This document shows, piece after piece, positions 1-12,729 of a stretch of DNA of 64,000 nt. A model generated the notes under the pieces. The model saw only the letters and a list, made by a program, of their open reading frames with translations, searched no databases and was not told the DNA's origin. This DNA is from Alopecurus myosuroides (lineage: Eukaryota; Streptophyta; Magnoliopsida; Poales; Poaceae), in the NCBI GenBank assembly GCA_028641055.1, contig CM054057.1, positions 583,759,158 to 583,823,157 of the forward strand, written 5' to 3'. Position numbers and translations under genes: made by a program. Each line of letters starts with the position of its first letter. Within the stretch, counting starts at the first letter, position 1.

Positions 1-1644
1 TGAATTGATGTCAAAAATTAAACTATTTATACTTAAGTGGACATAAGTGGGCTAAGTGGGGTTTGTCCACTTACACCCCTATGACGACACATGCAAGACA
101 TAAGAGGCAGAAGAGAACTCAGACAAATTTACCAACCGCATCCATATTTCAGATTGGATAAAAACCTCATAGTAGCTTGGAAAATTTGTGAAGCGTGCGT
201 TACGCGTCAATGTTGAGGTAAGATGACATACATAATTTCGTAAAAAATAGTGTCACGTCGGAAACCTTTTTCTTCATCGAAATTTATCGTGAACTTGTAT
301 AACTCACATTCTTCGGTCTACCTACTTTTCATAATAAGAGTTGTCCATACAATGACGACATATCTTTATATGAAAGTTGGCTAAGTGGTTGATCTTGTTA
401 ATCCATTCTTCTAAGATAGACAAGGATAAGCTTCGCCCCCTCTTTTAGATAATGTTTCCATTCGTTAGTGGATAGCTATTTGCTTGCATTATTATTTTCA
501 ATTGAAACGACTCGATTTGCGCAAATGAAACCATAAATCCTATATACCCGATTTTTCACGTTAAACTATTCTTTGTTTGGTAAATTCCTGCTTCCCTTGT
601 TAAATTTGTGACTATCCACCATTTAATCACTAATTAGATGTATCTCCCAAAAAACCAATTCACTTGATAAGGTTAAAATCTTATGCTATCGAGCTTTCTT
701 GGATTAGTTCTTCTAAAATCCATTCACTTAACAAGCACATTAGAACCAGACAATCAATGTCTGGGAAGTCAACATGCATGGGGAAGAAGATATAATGCAT
801 TTTCTATTCAAATGTGTTGACATGGATTAAATTTGTCAGCGTTTGGGGCTATCTAACATAATCATCACACAATTTTTTGATGATTTGTCGTGCTTGATTG
901 TTTTGCCATTCTTGCTAGCAAGTGTGTGGTATAAGATAAATCGATCATGTGGATGTCATCCTAGTGTATGCTAGGTTCGGCTGACGTAAGACAACCCATG
1001 GGAAATTAGTGCCCTCGATTTCACATTAGGAAATGTCAATTTGAATGCAAAACACTATTTGTTTTTTGAAACAATCATCCCACAAGAGCTTTCATGTTTT
1101 GGTTAAATGGTCCAAGTCAAAAGAACTCAACCTGTAAATGTTGACATCTCTTGCCTCGCGGATGAAGGGGCATACTATCTTAAAGAAATTATTCAACCTC
1201 TCAAACGTTAAATTTTTTCTAGACGGCCACGTACGCCTTTCTACCCGGCCCATGTTGCGAGCATGTGTTGGAAAAATCTCAAGCTACCAATGTAGGGCAT
1301 GTACAAGCAAAGTCCTAAGGTTCATGGAATCCAAGAATAATCCTATTTGATGAAAGTAAAACATTTAGAATGGATCAATGACGATATATGAAGAATGTGC
1401 AGAGCTATCCGAAATGATCAATGAAGTTGAGTTCATGCTATGTTCAAGACAAACAAATACGGACTTAGTTACCAAAGCGGTGTATGGTATAGTTAGGTTT
1501 GTTTTCCAAATAATATTTATTGTAACCTATGTTGCGAATGATTTAAGTATTATATTTTATCGAAATAAAGCTAGTACGTTTTCAAACTTGTGGTGCGTTT
1601 TTTGTGTGTGTTGTGGGGGGGGGGGTGGGGGGGTGGGGGGTAAT
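1..1644. other. Unassigned AT-rich sequence left of the duplicated block
   Basis: No intact gene and no recognised transposon end is visible. Two short open frames at 1138-1350 and about 1358-1500 (+) give protein-like, low-repeat translations (for example EECAELSEMINEVEF near 1384). They could be relics of one decayed coding region, but I do not recognise the family. The stretch ends in an impure poly-G tract at about 1615-1640, directly before the point where similarity to 22678 begins. Confidence 0.4.
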
Positions 1645-1827
1645 GATTGTGGTTCTTGCGAATTCTCTTTAGTCATTGAAGCAAATCTATTAGACCTTGT
1701 ACTTAGCATCTCCAAAGTCCACATCATCAAACAAGTGCACCCTTACTATCATAACAAGTTATAGTCTCTAGATCATGTAAAACTTAATAATCTTAATCAA
1801 ATTGATTTGACGGACAATAAGTGGGGG

Positions 1828-3270
1828 TAATTTGACTTGTGGAAATTCTTGAGGCAACCTCATTTTTGTCAAATGAAACTACTTTCTTCCATATTATATG
1901 CATGATCATAATATCCAACCAAGACATCACTTCGTTTGAGGAGGGGATCATAATCACACCGGAACCCATGTAGCTTATTTAATGGAAAGTACAACAAGTC
2001 AATATATCATCTTTCAAGCTACACCCACAGACTGTCTAGCTTGTTATTATGTGAGTGAAAATAGGTGCATATATATAGCTTTTGAATCGTGTGGTTTATG
2101 CAAGAAGCCTAAATAGACAAAGAAAAGATACATTATGTATAGTGCATTAATCACCATAGATAGTATTTGAGAGTCAAGGAAATTTGCCTCATTTTCATTT
2201 TGTGACAGTCATGTTTTGAGAAGATACAAAACATAGTGTGCCACGCACACACAATATCATAAATATGCTAGATTTGGGAGTCATTAGGAAGCGATCGGCT
2301 AGACATCAGACGCAAGTTTGTGCATCAAGTATACACCAATACTCAAATATCAACTTGGATGCATGTAGTGTATCAACATGATCCTTTTATAACCAAGTGT
2401 AACTAGAATCTGTTATTTAAAAATACTCTAAAATAAAGTGTTATTAGAGGTACCTATTTGGCGAGGCTAGATATTTGGTCATTCAGGTGCACCAACTCTA
2501 TTTTCGACTACTTGGACTTGGTCGAGCGCTAACTCTATATGCTAAAAAAAAATACGTATATGCAATGGTTTAATTTGTTGTTTATGCTATGAAACTGAGA
2601 ATTAACTGATGAAGTGGACGAGAATTGACACTGGTTGGATTGGACGGAATTATTTAGCGCACCAAGGCTAGTCCTACTAGGTCATATCATAGACTTAGGT
2701 ATCATGTATATGATAGTAGTGTATGATATTATCTCTACAATACATGATATTGTGTAGTAGTAGCATAGTCTCATTAAATGTATTGAATTTGTAGAATCGC
2801 AATAGAAAATTATGTAGAATATTTCTAGTTCTATATGTTATGATAAGGTGTCTACATATGATATTGCTATCATCTCTTTCATCATCTAGTTTGTACTCAA
2901 CATGTATTAAGAAAATAAAAATACATTTTGTCCTATCTAGAGGCAATCTCATGACCAGCCTCCGCTAGTCCGCTCCTAATCATTCCAAGAAGTTTATGCG
3001 CATAATCACCCTCACAAGAGGAAAAAAAAGAGGGCATTAAGCATCCAACGCAAGTGTTCTACCTTGCTATAATTTGAATTTCTCGCTAAAATAAAATTAG
3101 CTCAATAATTAATTGTTTAGTTTGCAAACATGTGCTACACAAGGTAACTCCTAATGTGAAATATCGCCAAGAAGTCCCCCTTTTCAAATTCCAAACTTAA
3201 AATCTATCATAAGCCATGCTATAAACCCCCACAGCCGCAAAGGCGCACACCCTCCTCCTCCTCCAACCCG
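1828..3270 (+). repeat. Older internal repeat, left member (orphan tetraspanin upstream fragment), copy A
   Basis: The block starting near 1828 (features TGTCAAATGAAAC, ATCATAATATCCA, GCATATATATAGCTTTTG, GGGAGTCATTAGGAAGCGAT) recurs in the same order at 3296-3770. It continues to a version of the sequence just upstream of the tetraspanin exon (CCCCCACAGCCGCAAAGGCGCA near 3226). It stops there without any exon, so it is an upstream fragment separated from its gene. The same pair occurs in copy B, so this duplication is older than the A/B duplication. Confidence 0.7.
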
Positions 3271-3295
3271 TACATGCAAGAAATTCGGTACAACC

Positions 3296-4165
3296 CGTTG
3301 TTGTCAAATGAAACCAGTTTCTTGCATATTAGATGTGTGATCATAATATCCACCCAAGTACAACACACATCACTTGTTTGAGGAGTGGATCATAATCTCA
3401 CATGGACCCATCACCCATATACTTTATTTTGACGGAACGCACACCAAGCCAATAGATGATCTTCAATGCTACACCTACACATTGTCCAGCTTGTTGGCGT
3501 GTGTGAGTGCGCGCGGGTGCATATATATAGCTTTTGCACCTTGTGGTTTATAGAAGAAGCCTAAATAAACAAAGATATACAAGTTATGTCAAGTGAGTTA
3601 TCCATCATAGATAGTACTTCAGATTCGAGATAATTAGCTTCATTTTTCTTTAAGTCGAGTTTTGAGGAGATACAAAACCCAAAATGTGCCCTCCCCCCCC
3701 CCCCCCCCCCACACGCTATCAGAAATATGCTAGATTTGGGAGTCATTAGGAAGCGATCAACTACGGGCTGATGGAGATACGGTTGTGCCCTGATGCATGT
3801 TGAGAATAGATATAGGTTGAAAAACTCGACCTTTTGAAATCACGAGAATAGTTTTAGACAGAGAAACGTGGCCTTTACAAAATAGCTTCCGGAAGAAGGT
3901 AAGAAGAGGATCACTACTTCGGTGTGCGATTTTCACTTGGCCAGATTTGAACTTCTCGCTAAGAGAAATCAGTTCAACATTTCTAACTGTACAATACAAG
4001 GCAGAAGGCACACATGGAAAAGCGGGCTCCCTTTCCAAATTATTCTCTTTTGGCTTAGGAGTCAGGAGTACGCTTTTCCAAATTCCAAATTCGAAATCGA
4101 CCGGAGACCACGCTAGAAACCCCACGGCCGCAAAAAGGCGCACGCGCTCCTCGGCTGCTCCTACC
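3296..4165 (+). repeat. Older internal repeat, right member (proximal tetraspanin promoter), copy A
   Basis: Matches 1828-3270 in order. It leads into CCCCACGGCCGCAAAAAGGCGC at about 4120 and then, after two inserted MITEs, into the tetraspanin exon. It contains a poly-C tract at about 3690-3709 that is absent from copy B. In the empty arrangement of copy B the same promoter runs straight into the exon. Confidence 0.65.
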
Positions 4166-4170
4166 GGTAA

Positions 4171-4442
4171 GAGCAAGTACAATAAGGTACAGTCAGCAGG
4201 CTATAAGAAGTAAAACAATATTATTGTGATGACATGGAGGAGAGAGAAGTGGAGTGGACTCTCATGCAAGAGCCAGCTGCAGCACGTGCTCCTAGACACT
4301 TTGTGAGAGTGAAAGGTGGGTCATATCTTTAAAAAGTAAGATAGCTTTATTTCTAACTATTGTACTTGTTGGCTATATGTTGGCTATAGATGACATGAAA
4401 ATTTGTTATAGCCGGCTGTTGACTCTACTATTGAACTTGCTC
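4171..4442. mobile_element. Tourist-like (PIF/Harbinger) MITE with TAA target duplication
   Basis: Ends are GAGCAAGTACAATA on the left and the inverse of GAGCAAGTTCAATA on the right, 272 bp apart. TAA lies at 4168-4170 and 4443-4445. The homologous position in copy B (26542-26544) has a single TAA and no element, so both boundaries are fixed by the empty site. TAA target duplications with TIRs of this kind are typical of Tourist/Harbinger MITEs. Confidence 0.85.
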
Positions 4443-4445
4443 TAA

Positions 4446-4751
4446 GGGCACGTACATTGCGTAGCCTTTTGTGCAGCCGCTTAACAATTTAAAAATAATG
4501 ATTCAGCTAGTAGCGGCTATGCAAGAGTCCCTATCCCAACGCGAGGAGCAGCAGCAGACGCTAATTGTTTACTTTTTTTCCCCCGCTGGATAGGGCTGCA
4601 TGCAATCGATGAAAAAAGAGAAGCGACAGACGCTTTCTTTTGCGTCGACGTTAAGCTCAATCCCAGCCAACGAGGCAACGATGGGAATCTACCGTAACGG
4701 CCTGGAATTAATTCCCTAGCGCCTCTCGAAGCGGCCGCGTTGTACGTGCTC
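4446..4751. mobile_element. Second Tourist-like MITE, abutting the first
   Basis: Left end GGGCACGTACATTGCG; right end is the inverse of GAGCACGTACAACGCG. TAA lies at 4443-4445 (shared with the preceding MITE) and 4752-4754. It is 306 bp long and absent from copy B. The insertion lies about 60 bp before the exon 1 ATG, so together with its neighbour it moved the promoter of copy A about 580 bp away from the coding sequence. Confidence 0.8.
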
Positions 4752-4809
4752 TAACCCCACCCCGGCACGAGGTCGGAACCGAGAGCGGCGGCGGCGGCGC
4801 TCCACACCA

Positions 4810-5304
4810 ATGGCGCGGTGCAGCAACGGGCTCCTGGGCCTGCTCAACGCCGGAGTGCTAGTCCTCTCCCTCGTGGTCCTCGGCGGCGGCATCTGGCTGA
4901 GCCACCGCGCCGCCACCACCGACTGCGAGCGGTTCCTGGAGCGGCCCATCATCGCGCTGGGGGTCCTCCTCCTCGCGCTCTCCCTCGCGGGGTCCCTCTG
5001 CCGCGCCTCCTGCCTCCTCTGGCTCTACCTCGTCGTGCTCTTCATCCTCATCGCGCTCCTCCTCTGCTTCACCGTCTTCGCCTTCGTCGTCACCAACCGC
5101 GGCGTCGGCTCCGTCGTCTCCGGGCGGGGGTACAAGGAGTACCGCCTCGGGGAGTACTCCACCTGGCTGCAGCGGAGGGTCGAGAACTCGGAGAACTGGG
5201 CTAAGATCCGAAGCTGCCTCCAGGACGGCAAGGTCTGCCGGGAGCTCGGGGCTAGGAGGGAGACACTGCAGCAGTTCGTCACCAACAACCTCTCTCCGAT
5301 CCAG
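4810..5304 (+). pseudogene. Tetraspanin exon 1, partial gene copy without exon 2
   Basis: This open exon starts at ATG 4810 and encodes 165 residues nearly identical to residues 1-168 of the complete tetraspanin at 26600. It covers three membrane segments and the first part of the large extracellular loop. A 9-bp in-frame deletion removes three residues in the second membrane segment (LAGS instead of LAGLAGS). The donor site CAG|GT at 5302-5306 is kept, but similarity to the intact gene ends inside the intron at about 6110. The second exon, with the GCCK motif and the fourth membrane segment, is absent. Reading through the donor gives a stop after 5418. Any transcript would encode a tetraspanin lacking its fourth membrane span, so I call it a pseudogene. 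It could still be transcribed. Confidence 0.85.
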
Positions 5305-5644
5305 GTCCAATGCCCCCCTGCTCTTCCCGTTCTATCTATATCTATCCGTTTTCAGATTGCTAGTATGACCAATTTTTTGGGGGTCGGTGCAGAGTTGTTA
5401 TTAGCATTTTTAGTTTGAAAAATAAGACCACTGTCGATTGGATTTATTTGGGGATAGGAATCGATTGATCTCGGGGATATGAAAATTTAGGTGGGTTTGT
5501 GCATGGATCAGTTATAGTTTTCAATTATGAAATTGAAACCACATAATCTCATTGAAGACTTCGTGCATCTGAAATTTGCCTTTGCTCGAGGTGTTCTCTT
5601 TGGATTGTCAATTTTAGCTTTTGCCAAATATAGGGTTTGTCTTA

Positions 5645-5917
5645 GGCTGGTCACAATGGGGAGTAACATACACTAGTAACCTACACACTTTCCTAGACTA
5701 TGTTCCTACCTCCACAATGGGGAGTAACATATATGTAGTGTCATGCAACGATGCATTTATTAGGCTATAGACTCATTGTTTATTGGAGTGTGTGATGTTC
5801 CGGTAACTTAGCTAGTTACCATAAGCACCTCTCTCTTCATTAAATACATGCCACATAAGCAAAGTTGTATTGGAGTGTGTGATGGTACTCCTAAGTTCCT
5901 CCCTATTGTGACCAGCC
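5645..5917. mobile_element. MITE in the copy A intron, TTA target duplication
   Basis: The 273-bp element begins GGCTGGTCACAATGGGGAGT and ends with the inverse repeat CTATTGTGACCAGCC. TTA occurs at 5642-5644 and 5918-5920. Copy B has the uninterrupted site GTCTTACCTG with one TTA at 27450-27452. The 3-bp TWA-type duplication suggests PIF/Harbinger. An internal copy of the left end (CACAATGGGGAGTAACATA) recurs about 60 bp in. Confidence 0.85.
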
Positions 5918-6110
5918 TTACCTGAATATAATGTTCTTTCTTTATGCGCAGACCAGTGGTACTACACTTTTTCTGTCTTCCTAAACACTACTATCTGCAT
6001 TTTAGTGCTATTCACGGTATTCCTGATCACGCCAACCCCATGTGTGAAGCTTCTGCCATTTAAACTTTAGGGAAACACTACATTTTCCCACTGCAATGGG
6101 CAGAGCAGTT

Positions 6111-6633
6111 TAGCTGTGTGGGACAGAAATTAGAGTTGATTAACATGAATATAATTTTGCAGATGCATTTACTTAATTGTTTCCTTGTCTATGCATGTAC
6201 ACAAGGAGCACCTCCAATCAACGAACAACATACATATAGAGCAGGTATACACAGATTACATTAGTAAATAGGCCCAATCAAGCACACAGAAGATTTACTA
6301 TGATATGCAGGGAGTGTGCAATCGAGCATGGCTATATACAGAGGGATGGATCTCAGGATATGGAGCACCTTCGCTACATGCCACTAAGGTATGAATAGCA
6401 GCAACCAACCCAGTCATGGTCGCTGTCCCAGGGAGAACCCAACCCAGTCATGGTCGTTGTCCCCGGTAGCAACCAACACAGATATGGAGCCATTGTCGCT
6501 GTCCCCGGCGTCTGATCCCTCCTAAACCCAGTCATGGCCACCATCCTGCGTTACCAAGCATGAAACAAGATGGAGCAGGTATGTTTAAGCTAGGGTTTTA
6601 GCGGCCATGAGCGGTGAAACAGGAGGATGCGGC
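6111..6633. other. Spacer between duplication copies, left part
   Basis: Unique sequence between the end of copy A and the LTR retroelement. It has a short imperfect repeat (CCCAGTCATGG followed by CGCTGTCCC or CGTTGTCCC) at about 6410-6540. No convincing gene. It is continuous with 22396-22677 once the retroelement and one GCGGC are removed. Confidence 0.5.
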
Positions 6634-9600
6634 TGTAAGGACCCCAGACCGGCAGTCTGAAACCCTACGTATGCATACATTCACGATCCCAGAAAGATCA
6701 GTCGTGAACAACATACACAGTTGGCACACATAAATACATCATCCATTACACGAATACATAAAGGTATTACAAAAATGATCACATGATCAAGTCTAACACA
6801 ACTGCCACAAGGGCAGGCAACTTAACAAACACAGCGGAAGATAATTAAAACACAACGTAGTTGAGCCCAAGTCACGCCTTAACCTACAGGCTGCTGACCT
6901 GGAGACGATCCTAGTTCGCAAAGCCGTCAACTCCGTACTTCTCTTCATAGATATCCTTCGGAGGCTCCTTCTCCAAATCTGGTAAGTAGATACCAGGGGC
7001 GAAACCATAATGAGTACATTTGAATGTACTCCGCAAGACATCCATCATGTCACTTACCAACATGCAAATATGCTTATATGGTGGAATAGGTAGGCTATAA
7101 ATAGGGTTCACTATCAATGGTGTTCATATACGATGACACCACAGTTGCAGTCAGGTTAATCTGTATCTTCGTTGAAGAAGATACTTCAGAAGAAAAATAA
7201 TATAATTTTACTTCTCTTGTAGATATCACATGTACAAGAGGTTTTTTAAAGCTTTGTTAAAGAATATTTTCTCTTTGCAAAACTTCTTGGAATCAGTTTC
7301 CAGAACTCTTGCTTAGAGTAGAAAAGGTTTTCTTTGCAAAACATTTTGTTTTGTATAAAGACATCTGGCTTTTCATCATCGACGATACCTCCACGGTATA
7401 AGTTTCCATTCCTTTCCGAACTTCACAAGTTCAACACTTCCTTTCCAAAATTCCTTTTCAAAAACTTCCTTTTTGAAAACATTGACACAATGCTAGCTAC
7501 ATGGCCATTCAACTGTCCATATCCGAGGACGCGGCTTCTTCGAAAAAGTTGTACTCTGCAGAGGTGTACACATCCACCAGATCCAGTACACCTCCCGTGA
7601 AACAACCACGGACTGTAACAACAGTATGCAAACATCAGGTATCTGATCATAACCATCCACTATGTTCAAGCTAGAATGTGTCTATCTCTCAGTTGAGTTT
7701 TACCGGTCACCCCCGGCACCGAGCTAATCCCTGCCAGCCAGGATGCCTCAACTGATGCGACCGGAGGGAAAATTAATCCCACACTTTTTATGTCTCAACT
7801 GTTGACAACAATTCGGTTCAAGGGATTCCGTCCCTTATAGTGTTTGAGATAGAACACACACTAACAAGGACAAACTTCAAGTTAAGCCCCGTGCCCATGT
7901 TGGGGTAGGGTGGCAGTACGGTAAAGGTTGTCCGGCGAAGACTAGGTTATGTGTCATTTTTGAAAAACACCATTTTCTCAAAAATGACCACTTCCACATT
8001 CCTCCGGAGAACAAGGATCCGCCTTTTCTCCGGGTTTTTCCGTAAAGCCTTTGTTTTGTAGAATCACAATTTTAGGGTGTCCACTTAGGGACTAGTATAT
8101 TTGATGGTAATAAATACCATATGGTGGCTTATGGGCTTGGTATTACCAAGTTTAACTATTGGCATGATAGTAACCTATAATATAGTATAGTAGTAAATTC
8201 CACATCAAAAATAGTTTTGATAATCAAGTTTTTGTAAAACTTCAGAGGTAAAACATGCATGATAGATAATGGTAAGTATTGTATCAGCAAGCATCAGGAT
8301 GGCTTGCCTGGTATCTCCTTGTGTCCCTGGTTTTGGAGTGACTGGAACTTGAAACATAGCTTCCCGACACTTCCTTCCTCTTCGTTTTCTAACGTCGTAA
8401 AAAGAATAAAGGACACACATTCAGAACCAATCAAGGCAAGCAACCATACGTAACAATACATACAGCAAGGAAACTAATAATAACCTATCACTCAATTATT
8501 AATGGAGCAAACAAACAAACAAACACACTTGGCAGAAATGCCATTTAATAAGACAACTCAAGGTTGGAGGAACATATCTCACAACCTTAATATCATGGAT
8601 TCAGTGGGTGTGCCACTCTCATACCAAGATATTAATAAACCCAAAATAAACTTAGTTTCACAAGGGTGAGACGACTAAAAGTATATAAAACATGCACACT
8701 AATAATCATGGCAATGGGTCTATCAACCACACCACAAAAAGAAAAAGGTAGCTACCTTACTAAGTCTAAATTCACATCAAGAATAAATAAGACACATGAT
8801 TTGCAAAAGTTACTTTTACAAATCAGTGAGCCTGCACAAGTGTAACAAGGTAATAGACTCATCATAAAACACACAATTTCTCACAGTGAGAACAATAGAA
8901 ACAATGACTAAAAAGGAGGAATCCTATTGACATGCTTCTACTACAAATTTGCTATGCAAGCATGCATAATAAGTAAAGTATTAAAATGCACACAAGGAAC
9001 CATGTTATCATAAAGGGAAATCAAAACATGTCCTCATGCAAGGATACACACATAACTACCAAACACAAGTTGGCAGGAAAAACAATTCAACACAAAAACT
9101 GCTAAGCAAACTAGTACTAATCAAACATGAAGAATCAAAGGATGCATTTCAATCAAGTAACTGAAATACAACCAGAGGGTCCATGTCATAAAAACAGGAG
9201 TGAAAAACATCTATACTTGCTATAACAAAATATCCCATTTAGCAAAACAATGCATCAGTTTGCAGGGCAACTCCTACATACTAGTAGTAACAAAAAGGGC
9301 ATTACTAGAGGAATCAAACAACACTCCAAAGATGGATTATTTCTAGCAAGCCACACATGATTACAACCACTTACAAACAGAAGCATACCCATTTTCATTT
9401 AGCACTAAAAATCCAAAGCAAAAATACTAGGCAATCATCAGTTATAGAACTATAGAAAAGAAACACATCTAGTGTGGGGGAAATAATGTTTCCACCAAAA
9501 TTGAAATGACACCAGTGGGTGTTCCACTAGCATAACAAAGCATTAAGAGGTCACAATGCCTCTGGTACACTTGATAAAAATTAACAAAAGACTAAACTAG

Positions 9601-12600
9601 CATCTAGTGCAATAATCATACTAGTAGAAAATAACAGGGTGCAAAAATAAGCAAGGTAATGCTACTCATGCTATTGTTTTCACTCAAGCGAAAACTCTAG
9701 GGATCAAGTACTCATAAAAAAATAATCAAAATGCTACTGGTCCTATGAATACAACACAAAAATATGTGGCTACACAACCACAAATGCTTATGTCAAAAAT
9801 TCCACCCATGAGGGAATTTTTCCATAACATTCTCATAGTCATGACAAAACTACTCATGATTTTCTACCAACTCAAATGCAAGATAGCAGAGGTGATAACA
9901 ACACAATACTAAGTACCAACTTGGTACTGGATCAAATCAAAAATCCAAGTGCTTGCACATAAATTTAACACTCAAAAATTGCTATGCAAGATTTAACTAG
10001 AGAATAATCATATGCTATTAACAAAATCCTATTTCTTCTCAACTCAAGTCCACACAATCTAACATGATAAAATAGCTAAGTAACACTTAGAAAACAAGTT
10101 CACACAACTTATACATGCTAGAAAACAATATTGCAACACAAAAATATAATCACACCAATTAATTACCTAAAATGCCAGAATGGCAGAAATATGCAATTTA
10201 AAGATCTGTCCACCAAATTTTCTAGGATGCTCTAAAAATTAAACCCATCTAGGTTTGGATAGCCCTAAACATATAAAAGACCATCCAGTTGAGTTTGCAT
10301 CAAAAATCATTTTTAATAATTTTATAAAAATCACCAAAGTGCTCTCTGGTGTTTTACCAAATTGCATGCCATTTCAAAACTACTTTGAATTTGGAAGCAA
10401 GGTTAATTGCTCCTGTTAGGAAATTTCAAGGGCTTTCAAATGCAATTGGCCTCACTTCATTCTGAGTTGTGAAATAAACATGGTGCTCATTTTGGTGTTT
10501 CTGGTACCTGTTGCCAAATCATTTTTCATTTCAAAACTATTCATCCAAATGTAGATCTACAAGTTGGAGGTGGTTTAGATTTAGTTGCTATACATCTGTA
10601 AATTTTGGTTTGGTCAAATTCATCTTTTAGGTTGCCTTTTAGAGCCAAAAGTAAACCTACAAGTTTCTGTAAAAAAATTAAATAGGAAAAACACAAGGAT
10701 GGGCTAGATCTATAGTTGGGCCGTCCTGGATCTAGTGTTACCGCGAGGAGATCCACCCACAGACGCCGACCCGCGGGCCAGGCCGCCACGGGGGCAGCCA
10801 CGCAGGCAGCGCAGGGCCCCATCTGCAGGTTCAACGCTCTCTGCGCGCGGTCAAGGGGCGATGATGCAAGCGCGACGTCACCGCGACGTCATCGCCGGCG
10901 GCAAAATCTCCGGCGAGCTCGCATCTCGCGTTTCCGGCAACCATAATGCAAAACAAACACATATACGTGAAGCTCTCGTTGCGGGGAACCATCTAAGCGC
11001 TGCCTCGCTTCCCGGAAGCGGCCGGAAAGCAACCGGCGACGAGCAACGCGCGGCGGCCGGAGAGCGGCCACGGCTCGGCGTCGATTCGGAGGGAGAGGGA
11101 GAGGGGAAAAGGGCGGCGGGGGTTCTCCTGCTTACCACGAGCGCGCGGGAATGCTCAGAGACGGAAGAGAAGGGTTGTGGCGGCGGGAATCCGTCGCCGG
11201 AGTGCGCCGGACCCGTAGAGAGGAATTGGATGGCGCGGCCACCCCGCGACCATCCGCCTCGATTCCTTCATCACAGGAGGCATACACGACAAGGCGAAGA
11301 TTATGGCGCCAACGGCGAGCGGCGGAGAGCTCCCCAGTGGCCAATCGACGGTGAGCTCTATTTCTAGGGTTCGCGTTTGGACTTCTTTTCAGAGAGAGAG
11401 GAAGAGCTCGAGTGGGGGGGGGGGAGAGGGAGGGCAATGAGCAGACAAGGTCACATGGGGGTCCTCTTATCCTCAAAGTTTCCTTCCCCTCGAATCCATT
11501 GCTAGGGCACTGCTGCTACAGAGAGCCTAGGTTGAAGACGATGGGTGACTCGGATTACAATTTGATCCCTGGATATTACAAATAGGTCCTTGTCCTTTCT
11601 AAAAAGTGTGATTTTCACCAAGCAAACAAAGTCAAAATTTAAATTCCTTTTGCCCAAAATTCTAATTAGTTGAGTTGCACAACATATGTGAAAATTGGCT
11701 CAATTGGATAAACTTTATAATTCAAAGTTGTTCAAATTTGAATTCTTACATAAATGGACATTGAATTTATTTGACTACTTAGGAGATTCCAAAAATGATA
11801 ATTTTTGGCACACATTCCTTATTTGGTGTGTTCTTATGTGGTAGAAAATTCAAGTCATTTTGAGTTACTTCATAGAACAAACTTGTTCAAATTTCAAAAA
11901 GGTGCTGTCAAGAAAATAGGGGTTTTTGGCAACTTAAGTTATTCAAAAACTTGTGCCCTTTTGGTTTTCATCCTTATTTATGATATAGAGCATGTTTTAT
12001 TTATTTCATGGCATTTGGAAAAAGTTTGTAGAACAAACTTGTTCAAAATCCCAATTGTTGTTGTGGAGAAAAATTATGTTTTCAGGACTTTAATGGATTC
12101 AATTTTTGGTCTCCTCTTGTGTGTGTTCCTTATTTGATATAAGGAGCAATGGTACGATTTTCAAATCATTTTAAGAAAGTTTCCAATAGTAACTTGTTTT
12201 AGTTTTCTGTTTCTGGAAATATTGGAATTTCTATTTAATAAGGCACTTGGCTTTTCTTTAACAATGCTTTGCCAAAATATTTATATGACTAGAGATAGCA
12301 ATTCAATGCTCTCCAATACTTTGTTTTTAAGCTTGCAAGGTTGGAAAAACATTTGATAATATTTTGGTGAAGCATCTAAGAATGCCTCTTTTTCTGATAA
12401 TCTTTTAGGGAAATTTATTAGTGTTTCCTCTTTCTTAATTTAGGCCTTGGAATAATATTCAACAAGTATGAGATTCATAAGATAGTTTTTGGAAAACTCT
12501 TTGATCAATATTTACTTTAGAAAATATTGCCAAAGTCATTGGAACAATATGTTGAATATTTTTATCATTGGAACAATATGTTGAATATTTTTAGTTTACT

Positions 12601-12729
12601 GCTTTGCTATCCTTTTTAAGTTTGTTTAGTTGCACTTAAACAAACACAAACAAACACAACCAAGGTTTATTAGTCAAGCAATTAGAAAAACAACTGTGTT
12701 AACAGGTATTCCAAAATTGGGATGTGACA
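6634..12729 (-). repeat. LTR of the LARD-like element (3' LTR in element orientation)
   Basis: 6096 bp. It matches 16316-22390 with scattered substitutions and short indels, and more distantly 54518-60581. A GC-rich island at about 10,700-11,500 gives several overlapping open frames on both strands; they reflect base composition and are not counted as genes. A 29-bp tandem duplication (ATTGGAACAATATGTTGAAT...) lies at 12537-12594. Confidence 0.9.

Larger units (their letters stand above)
1645..6110 (+). repeat. Tandem duplication copy A (tetraspanin promoter, exon 1, partial intron)
   Basis: From the G of GATTGTGGTTCTTGCGA at 1645 to about 6110 the sequence matches 22678-27628 almost throughout, apart from insertions private to each copy. 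The left edge lies next to a poly-G tract. The right edge is where GGGAAACACTACATTTTCCC and the following 10 or so bases stop matching copy B's intron. Copy A therefore contains the promoter, all of exon 1 and about half of the intron of the tetraspanin gene, but no exon 2. Three MITEs are unique to this copy. Confidence 0.85.

Noticed and set aside
4858..5310. 150-residue acidic open frame antisense to tetraspanin exon 1 (and 26648-27118)
   Set aside because: Shadow of the GC-rich sense codons; Asp/Glu/Val/Ala bias is typical of antisense reading.
6793..7117. Small open frames repeated at 16475-16799 and 54663-55002
   Set aside because: They recur only because the LTR recurs; the frames are short, overlapping and not conserved as proteins.
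10735..11367. Long open frames on both strands in the GC-rich part of the LARD-like LTR (also near 20405-20958)
   Set aside because: They occur in several frames at once, shift with indels between LTR copies, and show no domain. They follow from base composition.
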